Part shown: in pieces, positions 33,240-45,400 of the stretch | How the letters are laid out: every line of letters starts with the position of its first letter | Position numbering within the stretch: position 1 is the stretch's first letter | Assembly (NCBI GenBank): GCA_907165065.1 | Contig: OU015550.1 | Span: forward strand, 3,879,501-3,943,500 | Length of the DNA: 64,000 bases | Source of the DNA: Caprimulgus europaeus | Taxonomy: Eukaryota; Chordata; Aves; Caprimulgiformes; Caprimulgidae | Direction: 5' to 3' | The notes under the pieces: model-generated | What the model was told of the DNA's origin: nothing | The model's input: the letters and a program-made list of their open reading frames with translations, nothing else | Database searches by the model: none | Program-made: the position numbers and the translations under genes

Positions 33240-33327
33240 GCCGGGCGGCGGCGGGGCCGGGGGATGCGCGGCGGGGGCGGGGGCGGGCGCGGGGCTGAGC
33301 CGAGGCGCGGCGGGAGCGGGGCCCCAG
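33240..33327 (+). other. MDFI: MDFI non-coding exon 1 (5' boundary approximate)
   Basis: Ends in ccccag|gtgagc at 33327/33328. The acceptor ccgtag at 33401-33402 gives a 75-base intron before the coding exon. Because the intron is so short, an unspliced leader is also possible. An ATG at 33264 opens a frame that overlaps the main start (see findings). Confidence 0.55.
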
Positions 33328-33411
33328 GTGAGCGGGGCCGGGGGGCTGGAGGGGCCGGGGAGGGGTCCGGCCCGCAGTCACAGCCCGCTCTCCCCGCCGT
33401 AGCCCTCCCCG

Positions 33412-33481
33412 ATGTCCCAGGCCAGCGACCACCGGCCGAACCGACCGGAGCCCCGCAGAGCCCAGCCGGCCCCGCCGCCAG
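33412..33481 (+). CDS. MDFI: MDFI coding exon 1
   Basis: Seventy coding bases, 23 codons plus one: [20 protein letters not shown] and then PPP. The ATG context is weak (C at -3, T at +4). It is chosen because the exon has correct splice sites, its phase matches the next exon, and the peptide resembles the MDFI start. The donor gtacgc is followed by an intronic minisatellite. Confidence 0.8.
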
Positions 33482-36400
33482 GTACGCGGGGCTGGGGCGA
33501 ACTGGGGGGGGACCCTGGGGGGATCGGGACTGTGTGTGCACCCCTCTGGGGGTGCGCACGGCGCTGGGACGGGGGTGCGCGGCTGGGGAATGTGTGCATG
33601 TTTATGTACATGTATGTATATGTATGTACATGTATGTATGTGTGTGTACATGTGTGTGTGAGTGCACGGGTGGGTGGGGGGTGTTTGCACGGCTGGGCGG
33701 GGGGGTCAGGAATGTGTGTACATGACTCCAGGGGTACGTGCACAGCTGGGACAGTGGGTGCACAGCTGGGAAATGCCTATATGTGTATATGTATGCATGT
33801 ATGTGTATGTATTTATATGTGTGTGTGTGCACAGCTGGGGCGGGGGGTGAATGGATGGGTGGGGGGTATTTGCACAGCTAGGTGGTCTGGAACGTGCGTG
33901 CAAGGCTCCAGGGGTGTGTGCACTGCTGGGGCAGGGGGTGTTTGTATATGTATGTGAATATATGTGTATATGTGTGTGTGTGTGTGTGCGTGCACGGCTG
34001 GGGGGGTCGGGAATATGTGTACGTGACTCCGGGGTGCATGTACCGCTGGGACAGGGGTGTGCAGCTGCGGAATGTATGTATGTATGTGCACATATATGTA
34101 TTTATACATATGTGTATGTCTGTGTGTGTGTGTGTACGGCTGCGGGGGAGTGGGTGATGGGGAGGGGGGTGTTTGCATGGCTGGGGGGGGTGGGAATGTG
34201 TATGCATGACTCCAGGGGTGAGTGCACCGCTGGGACAGGGGTGCACGGCTGGGCAACATATGTACATGTATGTGTAGGTATGGTGTATGCATATGTGTGT
34301 GTGCACGGGTGGGAGGGGTGGTGTTTAAATGGCTGGGGGGGTCGGGAATGTGTGTAAGCAGCTCTAGGGGTGTGTGCAGCCCTGGGGTAGGGGGTGTGTG
34401 ACTGGAGGCAGGGGTCTGGGTGTACCCGTGAGCTGGGGGGTGCACATTGGAGGGGGATGTGTGAGAGGGTGGTGTGAGTGTGAGCAGGGAGACTCGAGTG
34501 TGCGTGTGTGTGTGCAGGGTCACTCGTGGGTGCGTGTGCATGGGTGTGCACAGCTGTGTGTGTGTGTGTACCCTGTCAGTGCGTGTGCGTGTCCCTGGCG
34601 CGCTGCGAGCGCAGCTGGTGCGGATGAGCCCAGGGGGAATTCGCAGCACAAACTTTGCAGCAGTTTCTGTAACTCAGCCAAGCACACAGGGACGCTGGGA
34701 CGTGGGGCCAGCACAAGCTGAAAGGGTTAAAAACACCCCCCAGGGGACGAGTGCAAGGGGCTGGGGGTGGCAAGATCCCTTCTCCACCCCACAGTGATTC
34801 CCTGGGGTTCTTGGGTGGGATGCAGGGGAGCAGGATCAGGCCATGGAGAAGTAGATGGAAAAGTTTTGGAGAGGCAAAGCTGAGCTCCTCAGTTGTCTGA
34901 GCAATGTGGTGGCTCTGCCTGGGTCACGAGGACCTGTGCTGGTGTCCCACGGTGGTCAGTCCCTGCCAAGATCCACGTGCAGAAACTGTATTCAAAGTCC
35001 TGATGTGAGAGAAAAATGCACCAGAGCAGGAGGTTGATGGCGAGAGGTGAAGCACCCCGTGGTGTGTGGGGTCTGACAGACACAAAAGGGGCCAAATCCA
35101 CCCCAGGACCAGCACCCTGTGTGCTCCGAAAGCTGCCGGGCAGTGGGCAGGGGCTGTGCCGCAGGAGCACCGGGCACGGTGATGCCCAGAACCCGAGCTC
35201 AGCACAGCTGGATCTCTCCCCTTGTTGGCTTTGGCCCGTGAGCGTGGCTGGGCCCGAGTTTTGGAGAATACATCCTCTTGTTCTCTTCCCTCTGCTTTTC
35301 CAGCTGGATGCTGAAGGCTCCGCTTCCCGGTTGAACTCTTACGCTGCTTTGTGCTGCAGCGTGTCCCGGGGCCGGGGTAGCTGTGTGGAGCTTATTTCTC
35401 TGCATTTCCTTCCATTCCCTTTCCTCTCCAGGTGGGAAATGATGAACTGTTAATGTACAGACCTAATGCAGGACCTTTCCCTCCTTTCCCTCCTTTCCCT
35501 CCTTTCCCTCCTTTCCCTCCTTTCCCTCCTTTCCCTCCTTTCCCTCCTTTCCCTTCCTTCCTTCCTTCCTTCCTTCCTTCCTTCCTTCCTTCCTTCCTTC
35601 CTTCCTTCCTTCCTTCCTTCCTTCCTTCCTTCCTTCCTTCCTTCCTTCCTTCCTTCCTTCCTTCCTTCCTTCCTTCCTTCCTTCCCTCCTTCCTTCCCTC
35701 CTTCCTTCCCTCCTTCCTTCCCTCCTTCCTTCCCTCCTTCCTTCCTTCTTTCCTTCTTTCTTTCTTCTTTGGGTTTTTTTTGGTGAGCAATGAATGGACA
35801 AGGTCTGGTTTGTCTTTGGTGCTCGCTTGGCCTCGTGACGTTCCGGTGCAGAGCCATTATCGCTTGGGCAGCGTCCAGGGGCTCTGTCACGCACCACGGA
35901 GCCTGGGAATTCAAACTTGATTCCCTTTCCGATGCTTTGTGAATGAGACTGAGTAATTTGGTAACACTGAGACTGAAATAAACAGGGAAACTGAGGCAGC
36001 AGAGAGGTTTGGCCCATGTTGGTGTGTTGTGGGCAGGGTCAGGTTAGCTTTGCCGTGCTTGGTCCTATTTCCCAGCCTGAGATGAAGCTTGTTTCCTGGA
36101 GTTTGTTCCTTGGCACCTCTGGAGATGGGCCCGGTGCCATCACAGCCTCCTCCTGCCCAGAGGGATGGGTACACTGGAAACCAAACCCTTGAAATAGTCC
36201 CAGGTAGTTTGCAGAGGAAGAGAGAAGAGGCAATTGTCTGCCTCTTTGGAGCATGTGGGGTCATAATTTTTTTTTTTTTGAGGAATTAACAGAAAATGGG
36301 AAAAAAACAGAAAGCCCTGTGGCTGGTGAGGTGATTTTTGTCCTTCCTTCCCTTCGCAGGGGGAGCAGGGACATTGGGAGAGGAGCTTTCCTAATGGGAA

Positions 36401-39400
36401 GCCAAACCCATGTAAAGATGCTGGAGGCAGATCCATCTCCAGAAGAAAAAGCTTTCCCTTGGATTTGACTCTTCTTGCTCCCACCTTCCTTCTTTCCATC
36501 TGCTGCGTGGGGCCACCACCGTGTCCCACCTCTCTGTCCCTCCTCCATGTGCATGTCCTGGCTTGGCAGCTCTGTAGCTCTGTGCTCGGAGCTGGGCAGG
36601 GATGAGACACTCACACACAGTTTTTTTCCCATTAATTCTTTGTGCCTGTTCCCAAGGACTTTGCCCTGAGGTGTAACAGGAGGCGGAAAACTGTTGTGTG
36701 CTGCAGCCCCACCAATGCAGCCCAAAAATACCAGGGTCTGGCTGCCTGCCACCCCGCTCGGGGTCCTGAGCACCCATGGGTGCCCTGAGCAGGAGAGGCT
36801 GGGCAGGAGTTGGGTACCCAGTGCTGGGACTCTGTCCTGGCCTGGGAGAAGGGACAGAAACAGGCAACCCCCTGCAAAGTCAAAATAAAAGGGTCTTTGC
36901 TTTTCTTAGCACTGGTTTTAATGAAACTCCTCCATTTGCACACTGACATCCTGTAAGTGCAATGGAAACAAAAAAAAAGCCCTAAAATAAACAACATTTA
37001 TTTTTTCTTAACCCCTAGATAAAAACTTTTTTGCACCAAAACACTCATTTCTGTTTGCCTTTCAAACTTTCTTGTCCACTCATGAAAATGCTTCAGTTTT
37101 TGCTTTTCTTTGAGCAACGACAACACTCAAAAAAACCCCCAAAAACCACTAACAAAAAAAAAAGAGCAGATTTCTGTTTTTTTTCAGATGTTTCTCATTT
37201 TGAGCAGAACAAAGCAGCCCTTCGGGGCTGTGCCGCTTGCCACCCCGGCGTCCTGCTCCCGCTCCAGCTCCTGATTGAATTTCCTTGGAAAGCGCCTCCT
37301 CGAGTCCATCACTTGCAGGAACCCAAGCTCCCCCCCGGGCATTTTCCATCCTTTTCCTGATTTTTCCCAGAGCTCCTCCTTGCTCAGGCCATGCCCTGTG
37401 CAGATGGGCACCGGCAGCATCCCAGGACCATGGGGTCCCTCCCAGTGCCAGCAGCCCCTTCACATGTCCCCCTCCAGTTGCTGCACTGGGGTTGTACTGG
37501 TGGAAATGGTGCTACTGTTGGGTAGCAGCAGGGATGGGGTAATTGGGATTTTTTTTTGCCCCAAATCCCAGTCTTCAGGTTTTGCCCACGTGCACACACG
37601 CTGTTGCCCATCTCTGATCTTCAGCTGGGCTTTGGTAGCTTTGTTGGACTTGGTGTTTGACTTGGGGGGCAGGTTCCCCCCTCATCCCACTGCCATCCCG
37701 TTGTCTTTCCACCGATGCATCCCCAGCTCTGCGACCAGGTGGATCAGGGAGCGGGCAGTAGCTTTGGGAAGCGCTTTCACCCCCATCCCATCCTCTCTTG
37801 GGGTGCTCCCCATGGGTTCACAGGAGGCTCCTGGCCCCAGCTCCTTGCCCCAGATGATGCTCACCCGGTTCAGCTGCTTTCAGTGCCAGGGCTGGGCTGC
37901 TGGTGCGTTCCCCGCAGCGACTTCGCCTTCACTTCACGAGGAAGCGGGTCAACTTGTTGGCTCCAGGAGCAATTCCTCGCTCCACCCGAATGTCTTCATC
38001 CTTGGCCAACCTCCTTCAGTGAGCAGCTGCCCCGCAAACCCTGCCCTGGTCTTTGCAGAACAGCTTGTGTTCACCTCACCCCAGGCCCTTCAAAGCTGCT
38101 TTGGGGTCTTTGCTTAGAAGAACCCCCAACCTAGCGAGCTTGCACACCAGCGGGAAGTTGAGCATCAGAACTGCGAAGTTTTGGGCTCCATCACCATAGG
38201 ATGTTGCTTTGGGCAAATCTCTTTGACGTGCCTCAGTTTCCCTGTTGGACTGAGCAGCGATAGGGCTCCATTTCACACCAGCTTAGAGCTGTGGCTGTGC
38301 TGATGTGAAATACATGGAGCTCAGGTCATGTGTGATGGGCATGGGTTTAAAACCATGCACTGGGCAGATCTCAGGATGAGAGGTGCTGCATAAGTGCAAA
38401 TTATTATTCCTGTTAATAATGATGTCCACCAGCTCACATTTATCTGCTCTTCAATTAACTTTTTTTGAAGGACTCTTAGCAGGTTAGAAAGACACAAATT
38501 TTCCCTGGCAGAACCTGTGCTGGTTTGACCCCGTAAGGTTACACAATTACTGTACTGGCATGGTCCTTAATTAGACTCTCCATAATTTTCCCCAGCACAG
38601 TGGTGTGGCTCCTTGCTCTCTAATTTCCAGAATCTCTTTGGATCTGATAGGCATCGTGTTAGCCACTTTCCAGGCTTCAAGGATAATTGCTTCTCCTTAA
38701 GAACACTTGGGATGTCACAGGATTTCCTCCTGCATCCTTCTTTTATGTCCTTCTGGCCAGCACAGGGGGTTAGCTGGCACTGGGGATCACCAAGCTGGCA
38801 CAGTGTTCCTCAAAGTCAATGAAAGTTGACTCAACCCCAAGCTGAGTCTTTGGTCATTTGGCTTTTCCCATCATTTTTCTTCACTCCTTGGCCCCACAAG
38901 ATGTTTGAGGTGTTGTACATTGCTCTTTGGTTTAGGAAGAGCTCAGGCCTGACACTGGGAGATGGGCTTGCCTGGAAGCTGGGAGAAGAAACCTGGTCCT
39001 GTTGAGTTTGGTTTGTGTCTTGGGGCAAAACATGTTGTCTCTTGTCTTCAGTTTAAGCTTAGAGATTGTGTCTGCCCTTGTACCTGCAGCTGCAGCCCCA
39101 AATGCTGCCTCAATAGCTGTGTATATTAAATACATTCTTGCTGTGTGAGGGGCAGCTCCTCACCATTGCTGCAGTGGCTTCTTGCAGTGATTTTATTTCT
39201 TATCTTCCCTGAAACCCCTTCTCCAGGTGTGTCCCCACCACCCCACTGTCCTTACTCTTGGGTAGGAGCAATTCTGCCATGAGGGTTGGTCTGTGCCTCC
39301 TTTGTAGGAGCTGGTTGGGTCAATGAGGACCTTTGGGCGATGGGATTTGCAGGGACAACTTGGCATGGGGTCTGCACCCCAAACCTGGACTCGGGGCTTT

Positions 39401-42400
39401 GTCACTGGAGGAACTTTCAGCCGGGGTCGAACGCCGAGCACGGCCAGACTGGGTAGATGCTGGTCCTGGCCTGTCTGGCCAGCCTGAAATTCCTCTCTTC
39501 CTGCCCACCCAAGGGCTATAAATAACAAATAATGACAACTCCCAGGCTGGCAAGCTATTTGGGGTTTTGTGGGCTTTTTTTTTTTGCTTTGTTTTGCTTT
39601 TTTTTTTGCATTTAGGAAGTAACTTTGCATAGAAACCAATATATTTATTTTTTTTAGTGGATTTTTCATTGTCCCAGAACTGAACTGTTTATCCAAAGCA
39701 TTGCCCAGGTGAGCAGAGAGACACGAGGGGGGTCAGCACTTTCTGGGAGGGAAGCAAAGTTGTGCTGGATGTGTCCTGGGTGTGCTCAGGAGCTTTGGGT
39801 ATTTCTCCTCCTTCCCTTCTCTCCCACCCTCCCTTTCCTTTCCCTGAATATCCCAGAATCTGAAAATGCTCTAGTGCATTAATTTCAGACTGAATGTAAA
39901 TAACCCATTTGGATTTTTCCCAGTTGAGCAAACTTTCAAACTAGAATTTTGCTTTCTTCTCCTCCAGCCTGGCTCGTGGGATTGAAAGGATTTGCTTCAG
40001 TGCTGTCTCTTCTGCACTTGAAACCACTTAATCAAGCTGTAAAATATCCCTTGACTGGGTCAGACAGGAACCTGATTGGGCCAGGCAGCACGTACAGGAA
40101 AACCAAGAGAGATTACACACTCATTTTATCTGCATAAAACAGATTAGAAAGCTCCCAAACTAAATATTGCTGCGAGGTAGCGTGTTGTTAATGGCAAGCG
40201 CCTGGCTGGGCTGTCTGTGTTTGTGTCTCCATCCAGTGTTATCTCGTCCCTCACCAGCCATTCCTAAGGGATTAAAGGCAGACAGACAGAGGGATGGGAG
40301 AGTCCTGAACACCTCCACGTCAGCAGGAGACACGGTCCACGGTGTTAGAGTTGGATGCTCTTCAGATCTAGAATAACTCAGATGTGGATGGAGATGTGTG
40401 GAGACCCTTCTCCCTCCCTTTTGCAGTGGATTGATGCCTCCTAAATCCAAATGCACTGCCTGCTAAAGAGGTGGGATTGTCTCCTGAGTCAAGTCTCCTG
40501 AACTTGTCTTTAGCTTCTGTGTGTTGGACATATTTTTTCTCTCCAGTGTTGCCTGTCTCTGGTGCTCAGCCATGTGTGGGGCAGCGGTGAGGTGTCCATT
40601 CATCATCTCCTGCCACCACATTTCTTCCTCTTTAGCCAAAGGATAGAGGAGGGGCAGATCAATCAGAGGTCCCAACCAGGAGGACAGATCATCCATTGCA
40701 TTAAGCTATAGCTGAGCAGGAGCCACAGGAAAACCTGGGTGGGTTTGACCCAAAAGCTTGGCTCTAGCTTTGCATCTCCCCACATCCTCAGTCCTTTCCC
40801 AGCTGGGGGTCTGGGCCCCACAACCAGCTGTAGAGAAGGAAACCCACAGGTCCCTGGGAGCTGTGAGATGCTGTGACCATGCTGCCTGTGGTGCAGCTCT
40901 GGTTTGTGCTGCTGGAGAAGCTCTGCCCCATCCTGCCTTGGCGCGGCCGGGTGCTCTCACCAGCTGCTGACACGCTGCTGTTCCCTGTTGTTTATCCAGC
41001 TTTGTGGGGATGGATTAGCTCAGTCCTGCAAGCTCATCAGGAATTAAGTGTGCCTTTCAACCAAAGCACAAATACTTTTTCCCCTCATCAGGACAAGGTC
41101 TGGTGGTTGCCCCCAGAACCTCCCGCAGACACCAGCCATGCGTCCTGTCTGCAGCCAGGCTTGGCTCCTTTTGTCCATGTGGCTTTGCAGAAATATTCTA
41201 ATTTACACAGATAAAGACAATAAAACTCTAAAACTTCTTTACATCTTTCACTCTTTCCTCTTCTCCCTCCTTTTTTCTCAATTCCTGTGATGTTTGGTGG
41301 ACTTTGGAGCTCAGTGGTTCTTTGGGGCTTTTAAGACGAGGAGATTTGGACTTTGTAATGGGGAGAACAGTCAGAAAACATGAGCCACATGTATCTCCCA
41401 GGTTTGGCAACCAGGAGGCAAAGAAAGTAGCTCCACATCTATCAGCTTTCCTCATCTCTTGTACCTTACGGCAGGGCTGTGATTTATTGAAGCCTGGCTT
41501 ATTATTTTTAAATGCCTTATTATCTCTGTTCTCATAAAGAAAACATGTGAGTCGCTCTCCCTGTGCCACGGTACCTTCATTTCTCCTGGATATTTTACAA
41601 AAAGGGGGTGCAGAACGGGGGAGCAGAGACCTGGACTCTCACCCCAGGTTTCTGCATGGCTTGATGAAGCATGGGAAGGGGTTGGGGGGTGCAGCTGCTC
41701 TGGGGGTGCAGGCGGGGAAGGGGATGGATGTCCTGTCCTGATGGCAGGCTCTCTCCTTAGGGCTTTGTCTGTGTTTTGCCCAGGCTTGTGGTTGCTTTTA
41801 AACCTGGCAGATTTAGGTCAAGCCTGGTCTTGTTTTGGTGGCAGCAGGGGAGGGCAGGAGCTGGTCCCTGCCCTGGTGGCAGCAGAGGACAGGGGACCCC
41901 TTTGCTGTGGAACCCCTGCCAGACCCCAGTGATGGGGGGACAGAGCTGCTTCTCCCCATGCCTCTTTCCCTGCTCACCCTTTCTACTCAGCTTTGTGTGG
42001 ATAGGGGAGCAGGACCCCCTCTCTTGGGGGGCTCTGTACCCCAAAGCAGGTGTTTGGAGGAGCGATGAGGGGCCTTGGGGAGCAGCCAAGGGGATGGGGG
42101 ATTATCAGCACGGGGCCCCTGTGGAGCTGCATGTTCTGGTCTAGAAGAGGTACCTGCAATGCTGAGCAGAGCAGCTGGAGCACCCCTGGCAGCAGGGGCT
42201 GGGGGTATTTAAAGGAGGAGGGGGAGCTGGGTGGCTGCAGGATGAGCCCCTGTCCTGTGGCTGTGTCAGTGCTGGCGGTCTGTCTGTCTGTCCGTCTCTC
42301 CCTGTGTATTTTGCCAGGCTTGTTTGAGAGCCACTGCGCTCGTGCATGCCCAGATATGCAATTCTGTGATCTCCCTGTGCATTCCCACTGCATTTCCCTA

Positions 42401-45400
42401 TGGATCAGAGGGTTCCTGGAAAACAGGCAGACCCAGCAAACCAGGAGTGCAGGCAGGAGCTGTGGGGTTTGCAGGGTTTGTGCTGAGCCCACGTGTCCTG
42501 CTGTCCCCAGCCCTTCTGCCACACTGCCTGTCCTGGCCTCAGGCTGTAACCACGATGTGACACAGCCCCTCATCTCACTTTGGGGTGACACCATGAACTT
42601 GGGTGTCAGCACTGTCCCTGCATTCCCTATGGATGTGCAAAAACAGAGAAGCAAGGCTGTGTAAAGCAAGGAAGGACCAACTTACCCAAATTTCTTTCCT
42701 GTCTATTTTTATCTCTCTTCTGGCCAGCTTGTTCCAGTGGGAGGGAATTTAATTGCCATCTTCCTCCCTGCATCGCTGTGGTTGTGTGTGAGACCTCTTG
42801 TTGTGCAGGGTAATTATATGTGTGAAGTGGACATGGTAAAAACGAACCTTGTCTGAAGAGCTGACGAACCAGCCCGCTCCCCAGCTGTACAGCCCAGTGC
42901 TGCTGCTTTGCCACAGAACTCGGGGTCTAAACAGACCATCCTTGTCCTCAGCCCTTGGGGAATGGGCACAGAGGGGGCAGGAGATGTGGTAGAGGTAGTG
43001 CAGGATGGTTGTGGCAGAGACACAGAGCAGCCACCAGCCCCTCTCCCACTGCAGCACCTGATTTTCCAGCTCTTTTTCCCACAGTAAATCACTCGCTGTG
43101 GAAGGGAGCACTGACCTCAGGGATGAGGGAATCTGGCAATAATGGGGCTGTTCTGGGCAACCCCAAAATCCTGGCTGTTGATTTTTAAGCCCTAAGCAGA
43201 CTCAGGAATCTCACAGCAGAAGCTGGAGCATCACCCTGGCTATGTTGATGCCCAGCAGCTCAGATCCCTTCCTGGAGACCACGTGGGAGCTTCACCCTCC
43301 GTGTTCTGCACCGGGCAGCTCTGACTCAAGGCTTCATCCCGAGCTCCCCAGCCACTGGGGTTTTCATGTCTGACTTTAACAGGCTTTAGACCAAGCGCTG
43401 ACTAAACGCCACAGGTCTGACTCAGGCCAGTCCAGGTTGGGACATGACAGAGGACGTGGATGCAGTTACGTGGTTATTATTCACCTATAGACCACGCCTG
43501 TGCCATCTACCACACCTCTGGGTAGATGACAGCCTGCTCTCTTCTCCTCTCTGCTTTGCCCTGGGCTTTCCAAGGGCATGGGAATGAGTTTTCTTCCTTC
43601 TGGGGCTTGCTTACTCCCGTTCCATTGGATTTGGAGCCAACGTTGCTGTGCAAAATTCAGCTGGAGCTGCTGAATTTCCCTTGGTTGAACCCCAAAATCA
43701 CCTCACCGACCAGAGCTGTGAGCAGGGCTCTGCATTGGGATGAGTTTTCCTTCCCAGCAAACCCACTGTTGCAGGAGCTCTGCTGCCCCAGGCTGGATCA
43801 GCATTGGTCCTGTGGGGAAACTGAGGCAGATGGATGAGCATGTGGGGTGTAGCAGAGCTGAGAGCTGAGTGAGCATCGCTCCAGGCTGGTTGCAGCCCCT
43901 CTACAGCATCTCCAGGCTCCAACCCACCCCGGGGTGTGGATGAAGCCCTCCACCTCCCTTGTAGGGCCTCTTGTTATAGTCCCCATAATTATCCGTGTGA
44001 GGTCTGGCTGCCTTCCTCCCCAGCTCCTGCTTGTAGGACCTCTTGTTATATTGAGTATAATGAAGCGTCCGAGGTCTCTCTCTTCCCCCCACCCTCCCCT
44101 GCCTGCCTGCGTGTAGGACCTCTTGTTATAGCCAAGCAAATTATGGGTGTTTGGTCTCCCTCCCTTCGCCCAGGCTATAATTTAGTTTTATATAAAGTGT
44201 GGTCCAGCCCCTGTTGTGCAAGCGGTTGCTATTCCGGGTGCCAGGGAGAGGGATGGGGCGGTGAGGAGGGGGCTTGTGGTGGGTGGGGGAGTGTAGCATC
44301 ACACTGAGCACCATGCAGCCCCCCTTGACACCCCACAGCCCCCCCAGGCACCCCACAAACCCCCAGACAACTCACCATGGGGGTCCAGCCAGCCCCCAGC
44401 CCGTGGTGCTGGCTCTGCAGGAGGTGATTATACTTTCTCCTCGGTGGGTTTCTGCAAGGGGGGTGTGGGGAATTGGGGTTTATCCCTACAGGGAATAACA
44501 AATCTCTTGGTTTGGGTTTTTCTTGCCCCATCAAGGGGGTCCCACAGGGGCTGCTGCTGTCCCAGAGCAAGCGGGAATACGAGGGGAGGTGGCAGCCAGC
44601 TCGTGCAGGGAAGACAGTGGCTCTTTCATGGGAAGGGGGAGATGAAAAATCCAGCCTGAACCGCTGAGTGTAACCAGATCTCCTGGCTTTTCAGAGAAGG
44701 AATGTGGGACCTCCGGAGGGTTTTTGGGAGGGTGCTGCTGAGCTGCTGGCATTGCAGCGGGGTGAGCGGCTGCGGAGTGCTGCAGCCCCAAAGCTCATCT
44801 TGAGCAACCCAAAATCCCTCCAAGTGCCCCAGCTCTTCCCCCCACTCTGTACTCTGGGCTGCAGAAGCAGAATTGCAGAATCACCGTGGTTGAAAAAGTC
44901 CTTTAAGATCATCGAGTCCAACCATAAACCCAACACTGCTGCCACCTCCCCAACACTGCCAACCCCACCTCTAAACCATGTCCCTCAGCACCTCGTCTGC
45001 CCATCTGTTAAATCCCACCAGGGAAGGTGACTCCCCACCTCCCTGGGCAGCCTGTTCCAATGCTTGACAACCCTTTTGGTGAAGAATTTTTTCCTCAGAT
45101 CCAATCTAAGCAACAGGGACAGCTGGATTTGGTTCATGCCTGAAATCGGAATCCCAAAGCATCAACTGGTGCCGTTTGCAGCGGCTGGGGATGTGCTGTG
45201 GGGTTGCTGTGGGTTTGGGTGACTGGGGGCTCTACCCACAGCTCAGTGCACCCCAGGGTGCTCAGCTCCAACCCTGTTTCTCTTGCAGAGGTGGGTGAGA
45301 CCTCACACCCTTCACCGAGGCAGACGCCAGCGGCACCATCGGTAGAGCCCCGGCTGCCCGCCCGCCCCACTGCTGGCCCCGCAGTGCCGAAGAAGGACAA

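Larger units (their letters stand above)
33205..33570 (+). promoter_or_regulatory. MDFI: MDFI CpG island promoter
   Basis: A dense run of CpG and GC boxes (gggggcggggg) around the first exon, with no TATA box. The start site is not fixed by the sequence; it probably lies between about 33200 and 33300. The CpG density stands out sharply from both flanks. Confidence 0.75.
33482..45288 (+). other. MDFI: MDFI intron 1 (within coding region), 11.8 kb
   Basis: The first kilobase is a TG-rich minisatellite (33520-34580), then a long TTCC-type pyrimidine tract (35476-35775). The middle, 36900-41600, is more AT-rich and contains a probable old CR1 piece (38440-38720). 43961-44160 holds a three-copy repeat, and 44868-45108 a CR1 copy. 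No additional exon is supported. Confidence 0.65.

Noticed and set aside
33378-34649. Minus-strand His/Thr/Pro-rich frames up to 278 codons
   Set aside because: Antisense translation of the TG-rich minisatellite in MDFI intron 1.
35392-35920. Long open frames of Lys/Glu/Gly or Phe/Leu/Pro/Ser repeats
   Set aside because: They are translations of the TTCC pyrimidine microsatellite in all frames of both strands; no splice context or start signal supports a protein.
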